Numbered from the stretch's first letter, positions 17,085 to 25,944 are shown. The stretch is 64,000 nucleotides of DNA from an uncultured Bacteroidota bacterium (GCA_902826215.1 CADEDY010000012.1:34229-98228); one strand, 5' to 3'. Notes: a model not told the origin generated them from the sequence alone. Made by a program: numbers and translations.

Positions 17085-18455
17085 ATGGCAGACAGTTTCG
17101 ACCTATTGGATGAGCTCGGCGACGAGAAGAAGGTGAGCGAGTTGAAAGCACGCATTCAAAAAAAGAAGGCGAGCGACGTGATCTCGAAGTTGGACAGCAT
17201 CGAGAGCGAGATCGAAAGTGCCGCCTCGAACAACAAGAGTTCGGAGGACATCGTTTCGGGCATCATCAATGCCAAGTTCGAAAGCCTGAACGGTGATGTG
17301 GAAAGTACGGAGAAGGACCTGCAGGAGCTGATGCTGCACCTGCGCGCCATGCTCGATAGCTGCGGAGGTGAATTCGCCAACCTGCAAGAGCTCAACAAGA
17401 GCGAGTTGAACATGGTGGCCAGTGCGAAGAGCAAACTGGAGGGTGCAGGGCGCGACCTGGCCGATGCCAACGGCATGAGCAATGCGTGGAACATCCTCTT
17501 CGGCTATAAGAACAGCAAAGTGAACCGCCTGACCAATGAATTGGCAGCCGCTGAACAAGGTGTCAAGAAAGCGGAACAGGACGCGAACCGCTTGTATCGT
17601 GAACGCTTGAAGAACGCGGACATCGGCGAATCGCTGAACCGGATCATCAGTCAAGTGCAAGGTCTGAGCGGAGTGGTGGAGGAGATGATCCTGGAGGTGG
17701 AGAAGCAGATCGATGCGCTTAAGAACCGGAAGGAACTGGCTTTCGAGACCAAGGAGAAAGCTGCCAAGGTGATGGAGAGCCGCAAGGCCGAGCTCGAGAA
17801 CCTGGAGGCGCTGATGAAGATGGAGGAGAAGTCGCTGGAAGAGTTGGCGAACAACAGCCCGGAATACACCGAGCAACAGAAGAAGATCGCCGACATGCGC
17901 GAGCGCCGTGCCGAGGTGAAGGGGAAGTTCAACATTGCACTGGGCATCTTCCAGAGCAAGGAGCGTTTCGTGGACCAGATCGTGATCCACTTGGAGGCAC
18001 AGACCACGACGAAGAACAACCTGAAGCAGTTGATCGGACAGCTCAAGAGCGATACCGAAGAGCGCGTGACCACCTACGAATCAGGCTTGCAACTGATCCG
18101 TTCCGCTACCGCGCAGGAAGCGGCTTCCATCTACGAAGAGGCCGGAGTGAAGACCGACCAGAAGATCACCGAGATCGCCGCCAAGGTGTTCGTGTCGAGT
18201 GAGCGGGATCGTATCGATCGGGTCAAGAAGCACCCCGAGCGGATGACCGAACTGCACAAAGTGCTCGTGGCCATGGCCGAAGCAACCGCACAGTTCAAAG
18301 CCAAGGATGCGGAGATCCTGAAGGCGCACAGCAATAAGTTCGGGATCGATGTGAGCGAGACCTTCAGCAGCAACCACGAAGGCAAAGGCAGTGCCCCTGG
18401 TCAGCCAGCACCCGCGAAGAAGGAAGGGGATGTCAATGATCTGTTGGGTGGGTAG
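17085..18455 (+). CDS. coiled-coil protein, first gene of the six-gene operon; distant TelA-like pattern
   Basis: This 456-residue soluble protein is almost wholly helical with long coiled coils (about residues 140-280 and 290-345). It has no signal peptide or transmembrane helix, so it is cytoplasmic. The segment KFNIALGIFQSKERFVDQ (281-298) and the helices around it recall the TelA/KlaA toxic-anion-resistance family, but the resemblance is too weak for an assignment. Both ends carry an acidic-Leu-Leu motif: FDLLDELGDE at 5-14 and DVNDLLGG at 449-456. A Gly/Pro-rich linker (about 430-445) precedes the C-terminal copy. It is probably a structural or adaptor partner for the ATPase two genes downstream. 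Confidence 0.72.
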   Translation: MADSFDLLDELGDEKKVSELKARIQKKKASDVISKLDSIESEIESAASNNKSSEDIVSGIINAKFESLNGDVESTEKDLQELMLHLRAMLDSCGGEFANLQELNKSELNMVASAKSKLEGAGRDLADANGMSNAWNILFGYKNSKVNRLTNELAAAEQGVKKAEQDANRLYRERLKNADIGESLNRIISQVQGLSGVVEEMILEVEKQIDALKNRKELAFETKEKAAKVMESRKAELENLEALMKMEEKSLEELANNSPEYTEQQKKIADMRERRAEVKGKFNIALGIFQSKERFVDQIVIHLEAQTTTKNNLKQLIGQLKSDTEERVTTYESGLQLIRSATAQEAASIYEEAGVKTDQKITEIAAKVFVSSERDRIDRVKKHPERMTELHKVLVAMAEATAQFKAKDAEILKAHSNKFGIDVSETFSSNHEGKGSAPGQPAPAKKEGDVNDLLGG

Positions 18456-18556
18456 TTCGTAGGAATGTATGGGTCCGGTGCCGCCTGAAACGCGGAACTG
18501 AGGTCCAAGTCCCTATCAACACCAACGACGAACAAGCAGTATCGAGTTCCATTCCC

Positions 18557-19669
18557 ATGAAGACCATCGACATCGAGAGCCACTTCACGGACCTCGATCG
18601 TTACATCCTTGAGAACAATGTGGAGTACGAGCGGTACTTCAAGTTCGTGACCCATATTCTCGATGCTTTCACTACAACGTTCGCGCCTAAAGAGGGCGTA
18701 CAAGAACACGAGGTGACCATCGTGCGTGACCTATCTGCTCGCTTCCTACTTACGTTGCGTGCCTTGGGGTTGAAGTACCTCTTCGAGGAAACGGATCGCA
18801 TGCGGATCGATCTCACGGCAAGTGGATTCCCGAACCACTTGGAGCTCCGCAAGATGGCCGCCGACCTTGGCCGCTTGAAGGAAGGAGGCCTGAACTTGGT
18901 GAATCAGGAAACGCTCAAAAGGCAACTGCTCGATAAGCTCATCGACGGCGACAGTGAACCCACATCGATCCTGCAGAAACTCGCGATCTCGCAATACTTC
19001 AGTACCATCGAACAAGGTGGCCTCTTCGGTGAATTCGTGCCGGGCAACCTGCGTGAATTGAAAGTATTCGATGCAACGAAACACAAGAAACGGTTCCTCT
19101 GCTCCTGGGCTTCGTTCGACACTGTGACGAACCGCCCATACGTATATCTGATGGTCTTCGATAACGACCCCGACCCGCGCGGCCCAAGGACGGAGCGTGT
19201 CGACTTCGATCCGCTGTTCGTGGACGTCATCAAGAAGTGTACGCACAACACGGCACCGCTCAAGGTCATTGCCTCCGACATCGATGAAGCCTATGCGTGG
19301 GTGCATCCCAAAGTGCTGAAGCGCATCGACGTCGGACCGATCCTGGGTGAATACGACCAGACCGAGGATGAACGCGCAAAGGAGATCGGAAAGCACATTC
19401 CTTCAGGTCACTTCGTGATGCATGTGACCACGGAGATCGTGTTCTCAGTTGGTCAAGAGAAGAAGAGCACCGGCTTGCTGTCAAAGACCGAATTACGCGA
19501 GGTCTTCCATGTGGATGAGACCAACAAGGATTGCATGGAACGTATGGTGAGCGAAGTGCAGAACTACCTCTTCACCACCCACACCGTGATGCAATACCTC
19601 AGCGATAATCAGAAGGGAATGCTCAAGGAGCTGAGCGCGCCACCATTCATCTGTACACCTGTTGCCTGA
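18557..19669 (+). CDS. uncharacterised soluble protein of the six-gene operon
   Basis: This 370-residue protein has no signal peptide, membrane segment or motif I recognise. The N-terminal half (about residues 1-150) is predicted helical (FTDLDRYILENNVEYERYF). The C-terminal half alternates strands and helices, with motifs such as KKRFLCSWASFDTVTNRPYV, VYLMVFDNDPD and KVIASDIDEAYAWVHPK. It is cytoplasmic. It starts 101 bases after the coiled-coil gene and stops one base before the ATPase ATG, so it is clearly part of the unit. A role as a specificity or regulatory subunit of the ATPase is inference. Confidence 0.68.
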   Translation: MKTIDIESHFTDLDRYILENNVEYERYFKFVTHILDAFTTTFAPKEGVQEHEVTIVRDLSARFLLTLRALGLKYLFEETDRMRIDLTASGFPNHLELRKMAADLGRLKEGGLNLVNQETLKRQLLDKLIDGDSEPTSILQKLAISQYFSTIEQGGLFGEFVPGNLRELKVFDATKHKKRFLCSWASFDTVTNRPYVYLMVFDNDPDPRGPRTERVDFDPLFVDVIKKCTHNTAPLKVIASDIDEAYAWVHPKVLKRIDVGPILGEYDQTEDERAKEIGKHIPSGHFVMHVTTEIVFSVGQEKKSTGLLSKTELREVFHVDETNKDCMERMVSEVQNYLFTTHTVMQYLSDNQKGMLKELSAPPFICTPVA

Positions 19670-19670
19670 T

Positions 19671-21644
19671 ATGGAAAAGAGCGGAGCATCACAGATCCCC
19701 GTCACCGAGGAGCAATTGAACGCCTACAAGGAGGAGATCACCGCCTTGCTGAAGATGGTGAGCTGGTCCCCGGATCAACGCAGCAGACCCTCCAGCAATA
19801 CACAGCTGGATGCCAGTTTCCTGCTACATGTGGGCAAGGCCCTGAACGTGGGCGAGACCGATGAGCTTTCCGTGTTGAAGAGCGCCGTGCGAATCAGCGA
19901 CGATCGCACCATCCTGACCAACACCACCAACGTCGTGCTCAATGCGATCCGCAAGGGATTCTGCATGGGCAAGCATTTGAGTGTGTTGTTCGAGCGGAGC
20001 AGTGGTTTGGAATTGTTGCAACAGAAGAACAACGATGGCAGCCTGCACCAGAGCGAGATGCCCGCGTTCCACGACAAGCTTCAAACCTCATCGTCGATCG
20101 TGCTGTTCGTTGCATCGTACTACATCACGCACGCCCTCAACAACGTTCGATCGGATGAGCACTCGTCGATCAACATCGATTTCGGAGGCGTACCGGAGGT
20201 GAAGCTGAGCCGTCCGAGCCAAGCAGTTCAATGCGCCATATACTACTACGCAGCCTATCTGGAGCGCAGTGGTGTGGTGAAGTCCGATCTCGAGTTGTTG
20301 AAGATCACCTTGCTCTACTTCGAGCGGTTGATGGAGGAGATCCTCATGCGCAAAGGCTCCCTGAAGGACGCGGAATTCTTCACCGCGCAGAATTACAAGT
20401 TGGAGCATTCGGACTTCACGGTGCAGGGCTTCGAGGTGGCCTACAATGCCCAGGTGAAAGGCGTTGAGTTCAATGCCACGCGCATGGAGGATATCGTGGC
20501 CAACGAACAGGCCAAGCACATGTTCCGGCGCTTCGCGGAACGGTTGCTCTGTTACGACCTGAACGAGCAGAAGAACCCGATGTTGGTGCTCGGTGGCATG
20601 CCCAGCATCACCATGGCCGACGGTAAGCCCGGTACCGGAAAGAGCATGCTCATTGCGGCGGTGGCCACGATGCTGCAAGAGCGTTGTGAGGTGTTGAAGT
20701 TACCCTTCCTGTTCTGGCCTCTGCCAGAGAACATCATCTCCACCTTCCAGGGCGGTTCAGCCGAACGCGCGATCGAATGGTTCCGCCCGATGCAGGACAC
20801 CGGCAAGATCGTCTTCGCACCGATCGACGATGCCGAGAACAACCTCGAGGAACGCACCCGGCAAGGCGTGTCGGCTGGCGTGCGCGAGTTCATCGGGGTA
20901 TTCCTGCGCAATACCGAAGGGGCCTATGCGGTGAACCACGGCAACCGCATGATCAGCTTGTTCACCAACATCCCGGACCAGATCGACAAGGCCGTGCTCT
21001 CACGCATCCAGGTTCGCGTGAGCATGGAAGGCGCCAAGCGCTTCGAGGATTTCGTGGACCAGGACCACCTGTGGTGGAAGAAATACCGCGAGCTCGATCC
21101 GAAATTCATCAAGGACCCGGGGGTGAAGGACTACGAGTTCATGAGCGCACAGCGGCAGGTCGCGTCCATGAGCGATCTGCACAAAGGCGGAAGTACCGAG
21201 GTCCAGAACGCGGATCTACGGACGATCTACGAAGCCAGCCTCAAGCAACACGATGCAGGCACGCACGAGTTCTTCGGTGTGTTCTACACCGCTGTTCTTG
21301 AACGGTTCCCCTTCTTTAGTTCGCGTGATCTGCGGAACATCCAGAAGGCCGTGGATGCGCGTGTGACTGACTTCGACCTGCCCACGATCTGGTGGGACAA
21401 GCCCGACGAGTTCTTCTTCAAGGACTATGATACCAAGCTCGCCATGCTGAAGGAGTTGATGCGCTCCAACCTAGGCCATATCAGCTTCGAAGAAGTGCGC
21501 TTGCAGGAGGCGCTGAACTACCTCGACAATGCGATCAGGATCAACGAGACAGGCATAGACCGGCAGGTGGAACGCCGGGCCGAAGAGATCTATATCCAGC
21601 AAAAGGCGATGGAGTTGCAGGCCAAGAAGAACGCCAGGACGTAA
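19671..21644 (+). CDS. AAA+ ATPase of the six-gene operon
   Basis: This 657-residue cytoplasmic protein has a ~280-residue helical N-terminal domain, one AAA+ module and a ~190-residue C-terminal region. Walker A is GKPGTGKSM (318-326). STFQGGSAERAIEWF (357-371) aligns with the pore-loop/helix-2 region of classic AAA unfoldases. The Walker B strand reads IVFAPIDDAEN (380-390), not hhhhDE. ISLFTNIPDQIDKAVLSRI (428-446) supplies a sensor-1 Asn and a candidate Arg finger (R445). The start is ATG 19671, one base after the previous stop. It may remodel or load the coiled-coil or membrane partners. ATP binding is very likely; the substrate is unknown. Confidence 0.85.
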   Translation: MEKSGASQIPVTEEQLNAYKEEITALLKMVSWSPDQRSRPSSNTQLDASFLLHVGKALNVGETDELSVLKSAVRISDDRTILTNTTNVVLNAIRKGFCMGKHLSVLFERSSGLELLQQKNNDGSLHQSEMPAFHDKLQTSSSIVLFVASYYITHALNNVRSDEHSSINIDFGGVPEVKLSRPSQAVQCAIYYYAAYLERSGVVKSDLELLKITLLYFERLMEEILMRKGSLKDAEFFTAQNYKLEHSDFTVQGFEVAYNAQVKGVEFNATRMEDIVANEQAKHMFRRFAERLLCYDLNEQKNPMLVLGGMPSITMADGKPGTGKSMLIAAVATMLQERCEVLKLPFLFWPLPENIISTFQGGSAERAIEWFRPMQDTGKIVFAPIDDAENNLEERTRQGVSAGVREFIGVFLRNTEGAYAVNHGNRMISLFTNIPDQIDKAVLSRIQVRVSMEGAKRFEDFVDQDHLWWKKYRELDPKFIKDPGVKDYEFMSAQRQVASMSDLHKGGSTEVQNADLRTIYEASLKQHDAGTHEFFGVFYTAVLERFPFFSSRDLRNIQKAVDARVTDFDLPTIWWDKPDEFFFKDYDTKLAMLKELMRSNLGHISFEEVRLQEALNYLDNAIRINETGIDRQVERRAEEIYIQQKAMELQAKKNART

Positions 21645-22915
21645 TGTTGAAGCTGATCCAGAGCGGCCTCTTCGGTGGACAATTGTTCCACGTTTCCACC
21701 AAGGAATTGGTGGAGCGCTACAATGCTTGTTTGGATGATATCGGTCTGGAGCGCACGCAACTGAAGGACTTCCACATCGATGGATGGGGGTGGAGCCCGG
21801 AGATCGCCGAGGAGCGGCAGGACAAGCAGTACCTCTCGCACGGCAGCGCCAATCCGTATTCGATCATCATTACGCCGGAGCAGCAGCAGGGTTCGCTGTA
21901 CTACCCCTACCATTCGTTCGACTGGGATATCCATCATCAGGTGTTCGAGAAGTACGCGAAGCAGATCGCCGACATCACCACGGATTGCGGATTGTGGCTC
22001 GCACTCGATCAGGATATCAGCGCTTACCGGTCACCGCAGGATCTGCTGATGATCGATGTCGTGAAGGTGCAATTCAAGACCACCAGGAACCTGATCACCG
22101 CGGCCCGGGAACAACGGGAGCTTGTTCGCACCTACTTCGACAAACCCATGGCTTGGGCGGATCGTGAACTGCGGCAGAAGATCAGCGCAAGCGGCAAGGA
22201 ACATGGCGACCTCCGGTTCCGAAACCTGGACGTGTTGCCCTTTCCGTTCACGGACATTCGTGCGTTCTACACCACGGCTTTCGATGGTCTTTATGTGCTT
22301 CGAGACACGGTCATCGGTAAGCCGGTGTTGATCCTGCAGAACAACAGCTCTTCTGTTTCCGGTGAATTGCAACATGCCCACGTGGAGTTCAACCTGAACG
22401 ATCCCGCGCTGGTGGGATACTTGTTCAGCAATGGCCTTGTGGAACATTCCTATGCGCACTTCAAGGAGGTTCCGGTCCTGCTCGTGCATCAGATCGACCT
22501 GATACTCGCGAACGCCAGCTTGAAGTTGGATGCGCCGGTGGAATTGATCGGCCTGACAGAGAGCAAGCGGAAGGGCTTGATCAACACCTTGCAGACGAAA
22601 GGGCTGTTGGGTGATGACTATTTCCAGTTGGAGGAAGTGCGCCGGTCATTGCTTAGGAACGAAAAGGTGCAACCCGAGGGCGAAGCACTGATCCGCGACC
22701 ATTTGATCCATCCGGTCAAGGACCAGAACGTGCAGGTGCGCACCATCATTTGGCAGCTGATCGCGAACATCTTCGGCGTGAATGAACTGGTGCGCTATAC
22801 CTTCAACAAGCCCGATTTCTATCACCGCTACAAAGGCTGGCCTGAACAGTACCAGCGCTGGGTGATCAAGGAGTTGCAGGAACATCACGGTATCTTCGGG
22901 AAACTCACCGCGTAG
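21644..22915 (+). CDS. uncharacterised soluble protein downstream of the AAA+ ATPase
   Basis: This 423-residue protein starts within the ATPase stop codon (TAATG), so it is translationally coupled. It has no signal peptide or transmembrane helix. The N-terminal half is rich in aromatics and His (SLYYPYHSFDWDIHHQVFEK, GWGWSPEIAEE). The C-terminal ~120 residues look like helical, winged-helix-like segments (SKRKGLINTLQTKGLLGDDY, DQNVQVRTIIWQLIANIFG). I do not recognise a family. Tight coupling to the ATPase suggests direct contact, perhaps as an adaptor that presents the substrate. Confidence 0.68.
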   Translation: MLKLIQSGLFGGQLFHVSTKELVERYNACLDDIGLERTQLKDFHIDGWGWSPEIAEERQDKQYLSHGSANPYSIIITPEQQQGSLYYPYHSFDWDIHHQVFEKYAKQIADITTDCGLWLALDQDISAYRSPQDLLMIDVVKVQFKTTRNLITAAREQRELVRTYFDKPMAWADRELRQKISASGKEHGDLRFRNLDVLPFPFTDIRAFYTTAFDGLYVLRDTVIGKPVLILQNNSSSVSGELQHAHVEFNLNDPALVGYLFSNGLVEHSYAHFKEVPVLLVHQIDLILANASLKLDAPVELIGLTESKRKGLINTLQTKGLLGDDYFQLEEVRRSLLRNEKVQPEGEALIRDHLIHPVKDQNVQVRTIIWQLIANIFGVNELVRYTFNKPDFYHRYKGWPEQYQRWVIKELQEHHGIFGKLTA

Positions 22916-22918
22916 ATC

Positions 22919-23428
22919 ATGGACAGCTTGCTCACCCTCGCACTCGCCTTCATTGCCGGCATCGTGTTCTACTATCTGGACCTCGGTCGCGGCCGTCGGT
23001 GGAATACCCGCTGGTACGACCTCACTCACCAGCACAAGAGCCCGGTGCTCCTGGACAAGGGCCTGATCCACTTGCAGCCATTCCAGCAGAAATTGGTGAT
23101 GGCCATCATCGTCGCTGGACTGTTCACTGCAGCAGCCATTGCGCTCGGTGGTGATCATGCCCTGCTGGACCTCATCACAGGGGCCGTTGCGGTAGTTGGA
23201 CTCTTGCTCGGTTTCTACGCTTCGGTGTTCCTCTTCAAAGGCAGGCAATTGAACATGGACCCTGTGCGCAAAGCCATGAACAAGGTGGATGATCTGGAGA
23301 AGAAGGTCCACGACATCGGGACCGTTCCGACGGAGCGGATCGTACCTCTCGCCGAGCCTGAGAAACCCGCTGCCAAGGAGGAGAAGCCCGATTGGCGCGA
23401 GGGCATCAAGAAGTTCACGGATAAGTAA
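22919..23428 (+). CDS. small membrane protein of the six-gene operon
   Basis: This 169-residue protein has an N-terminal transmembrane helix (about residues 3-20) and two more (about 58-77 and 83-107). A cytoplasmic or periplasmic tail follows with a short coiled coil (MNKVDDLEKKVHDIG) and a Pro/Glu/Lys-rich stretch (AEPEKPAAKEEKPDW). It begins 3 bases after the preceding gene. It probably anchors the complex to the inner membrane together with the next gene product. No family is recognised. Confidence 0.68.
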   Translation: MDSLLTLALAFIAGIVFYYLDLGRGRRWNTRWYDLTHQHKSPVLLDKGLIHLQPFQQKLVMAIIVAGLFTAAAIALGGDHALLDLITGAVAVVGLLLGFYASVFLFKGRQLNMDPVRKAMNKVDDLEKKVHDIGTVPTERIVPLAEPEKPAAKEEKPDWREGIKKFTDK

Positions 23429-23445
23429 CGGTACTGGCCAACACG

Positions 23446-25050
23446 ATGCCGACTCCTGTTGAACAGCTTGACGACAAAGGCCAGCTCTATTGGTTGCAGC
23501 ACAACCTGCGTGCAGGCGCTTCCCGTCGCATCCGCGCTTGGGTGAAACAGAAACCCGTGATGGCCGTGATCACTTTTCTGGTCGCGGCCTATCTCCTCTT
23601 CGTGCTACGGAGTGTTTATCAGCCGATGGTCCTCGGCATCCGCAAGTATTTCTTCTGGATCCTCGTGCTGCTCTTCTTGATGTGGATCGTGCGCAAGGTC
23701 TTCCGTCGCTCGCAGGCGTGGAAGAAGGTGATGGGATCGCTCGTCAGCCTGTTGCTCCTGATCGCCATTGCATGGATCACACCCCGCCTGGTCCATTATG
23801 GTTCGCAGTACGTGTACTACAATGCGTTGAACAAGGTGCAAGTGGACCAGCTGCCGGTGACCGGGCAGGAGCGCATACAGCCCATCAGCTCCATTCACAC
23901 CCTAACGGATCAAGAAGCGCTTTCGGAAACGGAGGACGCGACCATGCCCCGTTTCGTGCGGACCAATGAGGGGGACTACGAATACACCACGGCGATCGGG
24001 CCTTCACAGGCGTACAAAGTGCAACAGTTCACCAAGGACATGTACGAGGTGATCCACATTCCGGGTCAGCTTCCATCGCCGAATTTCTCCTCCGGTTATC
24101 GCGACAAGGTCGATTTCGAGGTCGGGGAGTTCCTGCTCTTCAGCAAGAACACCCACACCGCTGTGGTGAAGCGTTTCGATCCATGGCAGTATTGCTCCAT
24201 GGAGCCTTCCGATCCGGTCTACCTTCAGAATGAACAAGGTGAATGGGTGCAGGTCGTTGGTTTGATCAAGTGGGTCGGATTCGTTTTCCCGCGTCCCGTT
24301 TTCGGTGGGGTCATGGTGATCGAACAGCACAAGCCGTCCGACATCTATGCCAAGCGGTTGTTCTTCGGAAAGGGCACCTTCATTCCGGCAGAGCAGCTCG
24401 TCGATCATCCTTTCCTGCAAGGTCAGGATGTTATGCCCCGAGAGGTGACGCGCTACATCGCCGAAAGCTTTCGTTTTCGCCGTGGCTTCCTGGCACCAAT
24501 GCCCGGTTACCACGAAGGGGATATCCGCGTGCCCCAACTACCCGAAGGCCAGGATCCGCAACCCTTCGTGGTCCATTCGGAATTGAAGGGTGCTGCTGGC
24601 AAGCTCTACAACTACTTTGGATTGGAGCCTTACGAAGAAGCAAAGAAGGGGCTGAGTGTGAGCCTGTTCATTCCCGGAGATGGCATGAAGGAGGTCTATT
24701 TCATCGACCACACCACCAGCGGTGCCGCCTTCCTTGGCAGCAGTGCCGTGAGTGCCAAGATCATAGAGAGCCGTAAAGAGTATGATTGGACGCACAGCTA
24801 TCCAGCGGAAACCCGGCCTTTCATCCGTGAGATCGGAGGTCGCGTGCGTTTGTTCTGGCTGAGCACCATCGTTACCCGTGCTGGCGATGGCCACGGTCGA
24901 TTCATCGGTGGCAGTGTGCCGGAGATCACGATCACCGATGCAGTGCACGGCAAGGTGACCTGGATCCCGACCGACCTCGTGGGTTCGCCCGAGAAGTGGA
25001 TGGACGTGGTGGTCGAGGTGATGCAGCCTTTTTGGGATCACGAGCGATAG
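23446..25050 (+). CDS. membrane protein with large soluble domain, last gene of the six-gene operon
   Basis: This 534-residue protein has three transmembrane helices (about residues 38-58, 64-82 and 97-115), then a ~415-residue domain, mostly beta-rich, with no motif I recognise. Notable stretches are GFVFPRPVFGGVMVIEQHKP, VSLFIPGDGMKEVYFIDHTT and RAGDGHGRFIGGSVPEITIT. With three helices the N-terminus and the large domain should lie on opposite sides; the basic linker between helices 2 and 3 (RKVFRRSQAWKK) suggests a periplasmic large domain. It begins 17 bases after the previous gene and ends the unit. It may be the membrane-spanning effector or sensor of the system. Confidence 0.68.
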   Translation: MPTPVEQLDDKGQLYWLQHNLRAGASRRIRAWVKQKPVMAVITFLVAAYLLFVLRSVYQPMVLGIRKYFFWILVLLFLMWIVRKVFRRSQAWKKVMGSLVSLLLLIAIAWITPRLVHYGSQYVYYNALNKVQVDQLPVTGQERIQPISSIHTLTDQEALSETEDATMPRFVRTNEGDYEYTTAIGPSQAYKVQQFTKDMYEVIHIPGQLPSPNFSSGYRDKVDFEVGEFLLFSKNTHTAVVKRFDPWQYCSMEPSDPVYLQNEQGEWVQVVGLIKWVGFVFPRPVFGGVMVIEQHKPSDIYAKRLFFGKGTFIPAEQLVDHPFLQGQDVMPREVTRYIAESFRFRRGFLAPMPGYHEGDIRVPQLPEGQDPQPFVVHSELKGAAGKLYNYFGLEPYEEAKKGLSVSLFIPGDGMKEVYFIDHTTSGAAFLGSSAVSAKIIESRKEYDWTHSYPAETRPFIREIGGRVRLFWLSTIVTRAGDGHGRFIGGSVPEITITDAVHGKVTWIPTDLVGSPEKWMDVVVEVMQPFWDHER

Positions 25051-25116
25051 TTACAACGGCCCATTGCGGCATCTGGGAGCTGGCATCTTGGTAAGCTCGA
25101 TGAAGTGAGGCTTCGC

Positions 25117-25130
25117 AACGGCGTTCCGTT
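25117..25130 (+). terminator. weak terminator candidate after the six-gene operon
   Basis: AACGG and CCGTT form a 5-bp stem around CGTT, 66 bases after the stop, followed by a T-rich run (CCCAATTATCATTTCTTTTT). The stem is short, but the T-rich tail supports termination. Confidence 0.35.
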
Positions 25131-25211
25131 CCCAATTATCATTTCTTTTTCATCTCTCAGGAGGAACTCGACCCGGATCCCATCCGTTCCAAGGACCTGC
25201 CGAGAACCCGA

Positions 25212-25817
25212 ATGAAGCACCGACCCACTGTCCTGTTCGCACTCTGTTCAATTGTCGTGGGTAATTCACTGGCTCAGCAGAATGTCGGTGCGATCGCCGG
25301 TCTACAACGATCCGTTTGGCGGGCACCCGGGCATGTATTCAATGCTCGCGATCGGATGGAGCTGGGGTTCTTTTCTGCCATGCAACTGCATTCCAACTTG
25401 GCGCTTAGGAACGAATTGGCCATGGGCATCGGGGCTTCCACATCCCTGCACGTGGAACGAGTACGGTTCGCCTCACTGGTCAAGTACTACCCTCGCCCCA
25501 AATTCTATTTGCTCCTAGGTGTAGAAGTGTTGGTTCCACTGGGGACTGTTGATCCACAGGAGGTTGGCCCGGAATTGCCCCCACAACGGATGGATCTGGC
25601 CATCTTCACTGGTGCTGGAACGCGCTTTTCGGACCGCTCCGAAGTGGGCCTTCGTGCAGGCATTGGAATGTTGGTCAGCGAAGAAATGCCCGTATACGGC
25701 AAGGCCCGTGATCATACTCTTTCTATCGTTTATGGCTATTTGTTGAAGGGCAGGCTACCGGGCTTCACCAAGCGTAGGCAATGGAAACGGCAGGTCCGCA
25801 GCACTCCGCTCATCTAG
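25212..25817 (+). CDS. small outer-membrane beta-barrel-like protein
   Basis: This 201-residue protein has a signal peptide ([22 protein letters not shown]). Alternating hydrophobic/polar strands follow ([48 protein letters not shown]), as in small Bacteroidota outer-membrane barrels. The C-terminal basic tail ([11 protein letters not shown]) is unusual, because barrels normally end in an aromatic residue. It stands alone, 161 bases after the unknown operon and 127 before rplM. A GGAGG sequence at 25161-25165 is too far upstream to be its ribosome-binding site. Function is unknown. Confidence 0.6.
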   Translation: MKHRPTVLFALCSIVVGNSLAQQNVGAIAGLQRSVWRAPGHVFNARDRMELGFFSAMQLHSNLALRNELAMGIGASTSLHVERVRFASLVKYYPRPKFYLLLGVEVLVPLGTVDPQEVGPELPPQRMDLAIFTGAGTRFSDRSEVGLRAGIGMLVSEEMPVYGKARDHTLSIVYGYLLKGRLPGFTKRRQWKRQVRSTPLI

Positions 25818-25873
25818 CCCCGGTCCGCGAACGGCCCTGAGCGCGGCTTCCGAACGATACGCACACCGCGTTG

Positions 25874-25921
25874 TTTGTTTCCGGGAAAAGGATCTATCTT
25901 CGCACCCCGTTTCCGGGAAAA
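25874..25921 (+). promoter_or_regulatory. rplM-rpsI promoter with two copies of a palindromic 13-mer
   Basis: TTTG at 25874-25877 and TATCTTCG at 25895-25902 are 17 bases apart, a good Bacteroidota promoter. The 13-mer GTTTCCGGGAAAA occurs at 25877-25889 (between -33 and -7) and at 25909-25921 (just after the likely start of transcription), exactly 32 bases apart. Its core TTTCCGGGAAA is a perfect palindrome about the central G. The placement suggests a two-site operator. Confidence 0.6.
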
Positions 25922-25944
25922 AAGCCCTTAAAACCACTACTACC

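Noticed and set aside
17103..17990. Open frame of about 295 codons on the minus strand opposite the coiled-coil gene
   Set aside because: Leu/His-rich product typical of the reverse of a Glu/Lys/Gln-rich coiled coil; no independent support.
17085..25050. Six-gene operon as a phage-defence island
   Set aside because: No nuclease, methylase, reverse transcriptase, NADase, TIR or toxin motif is visible. Base composition and codon use look like the flanking housekeeping genes, and there are no mobile-element or integrase signs.
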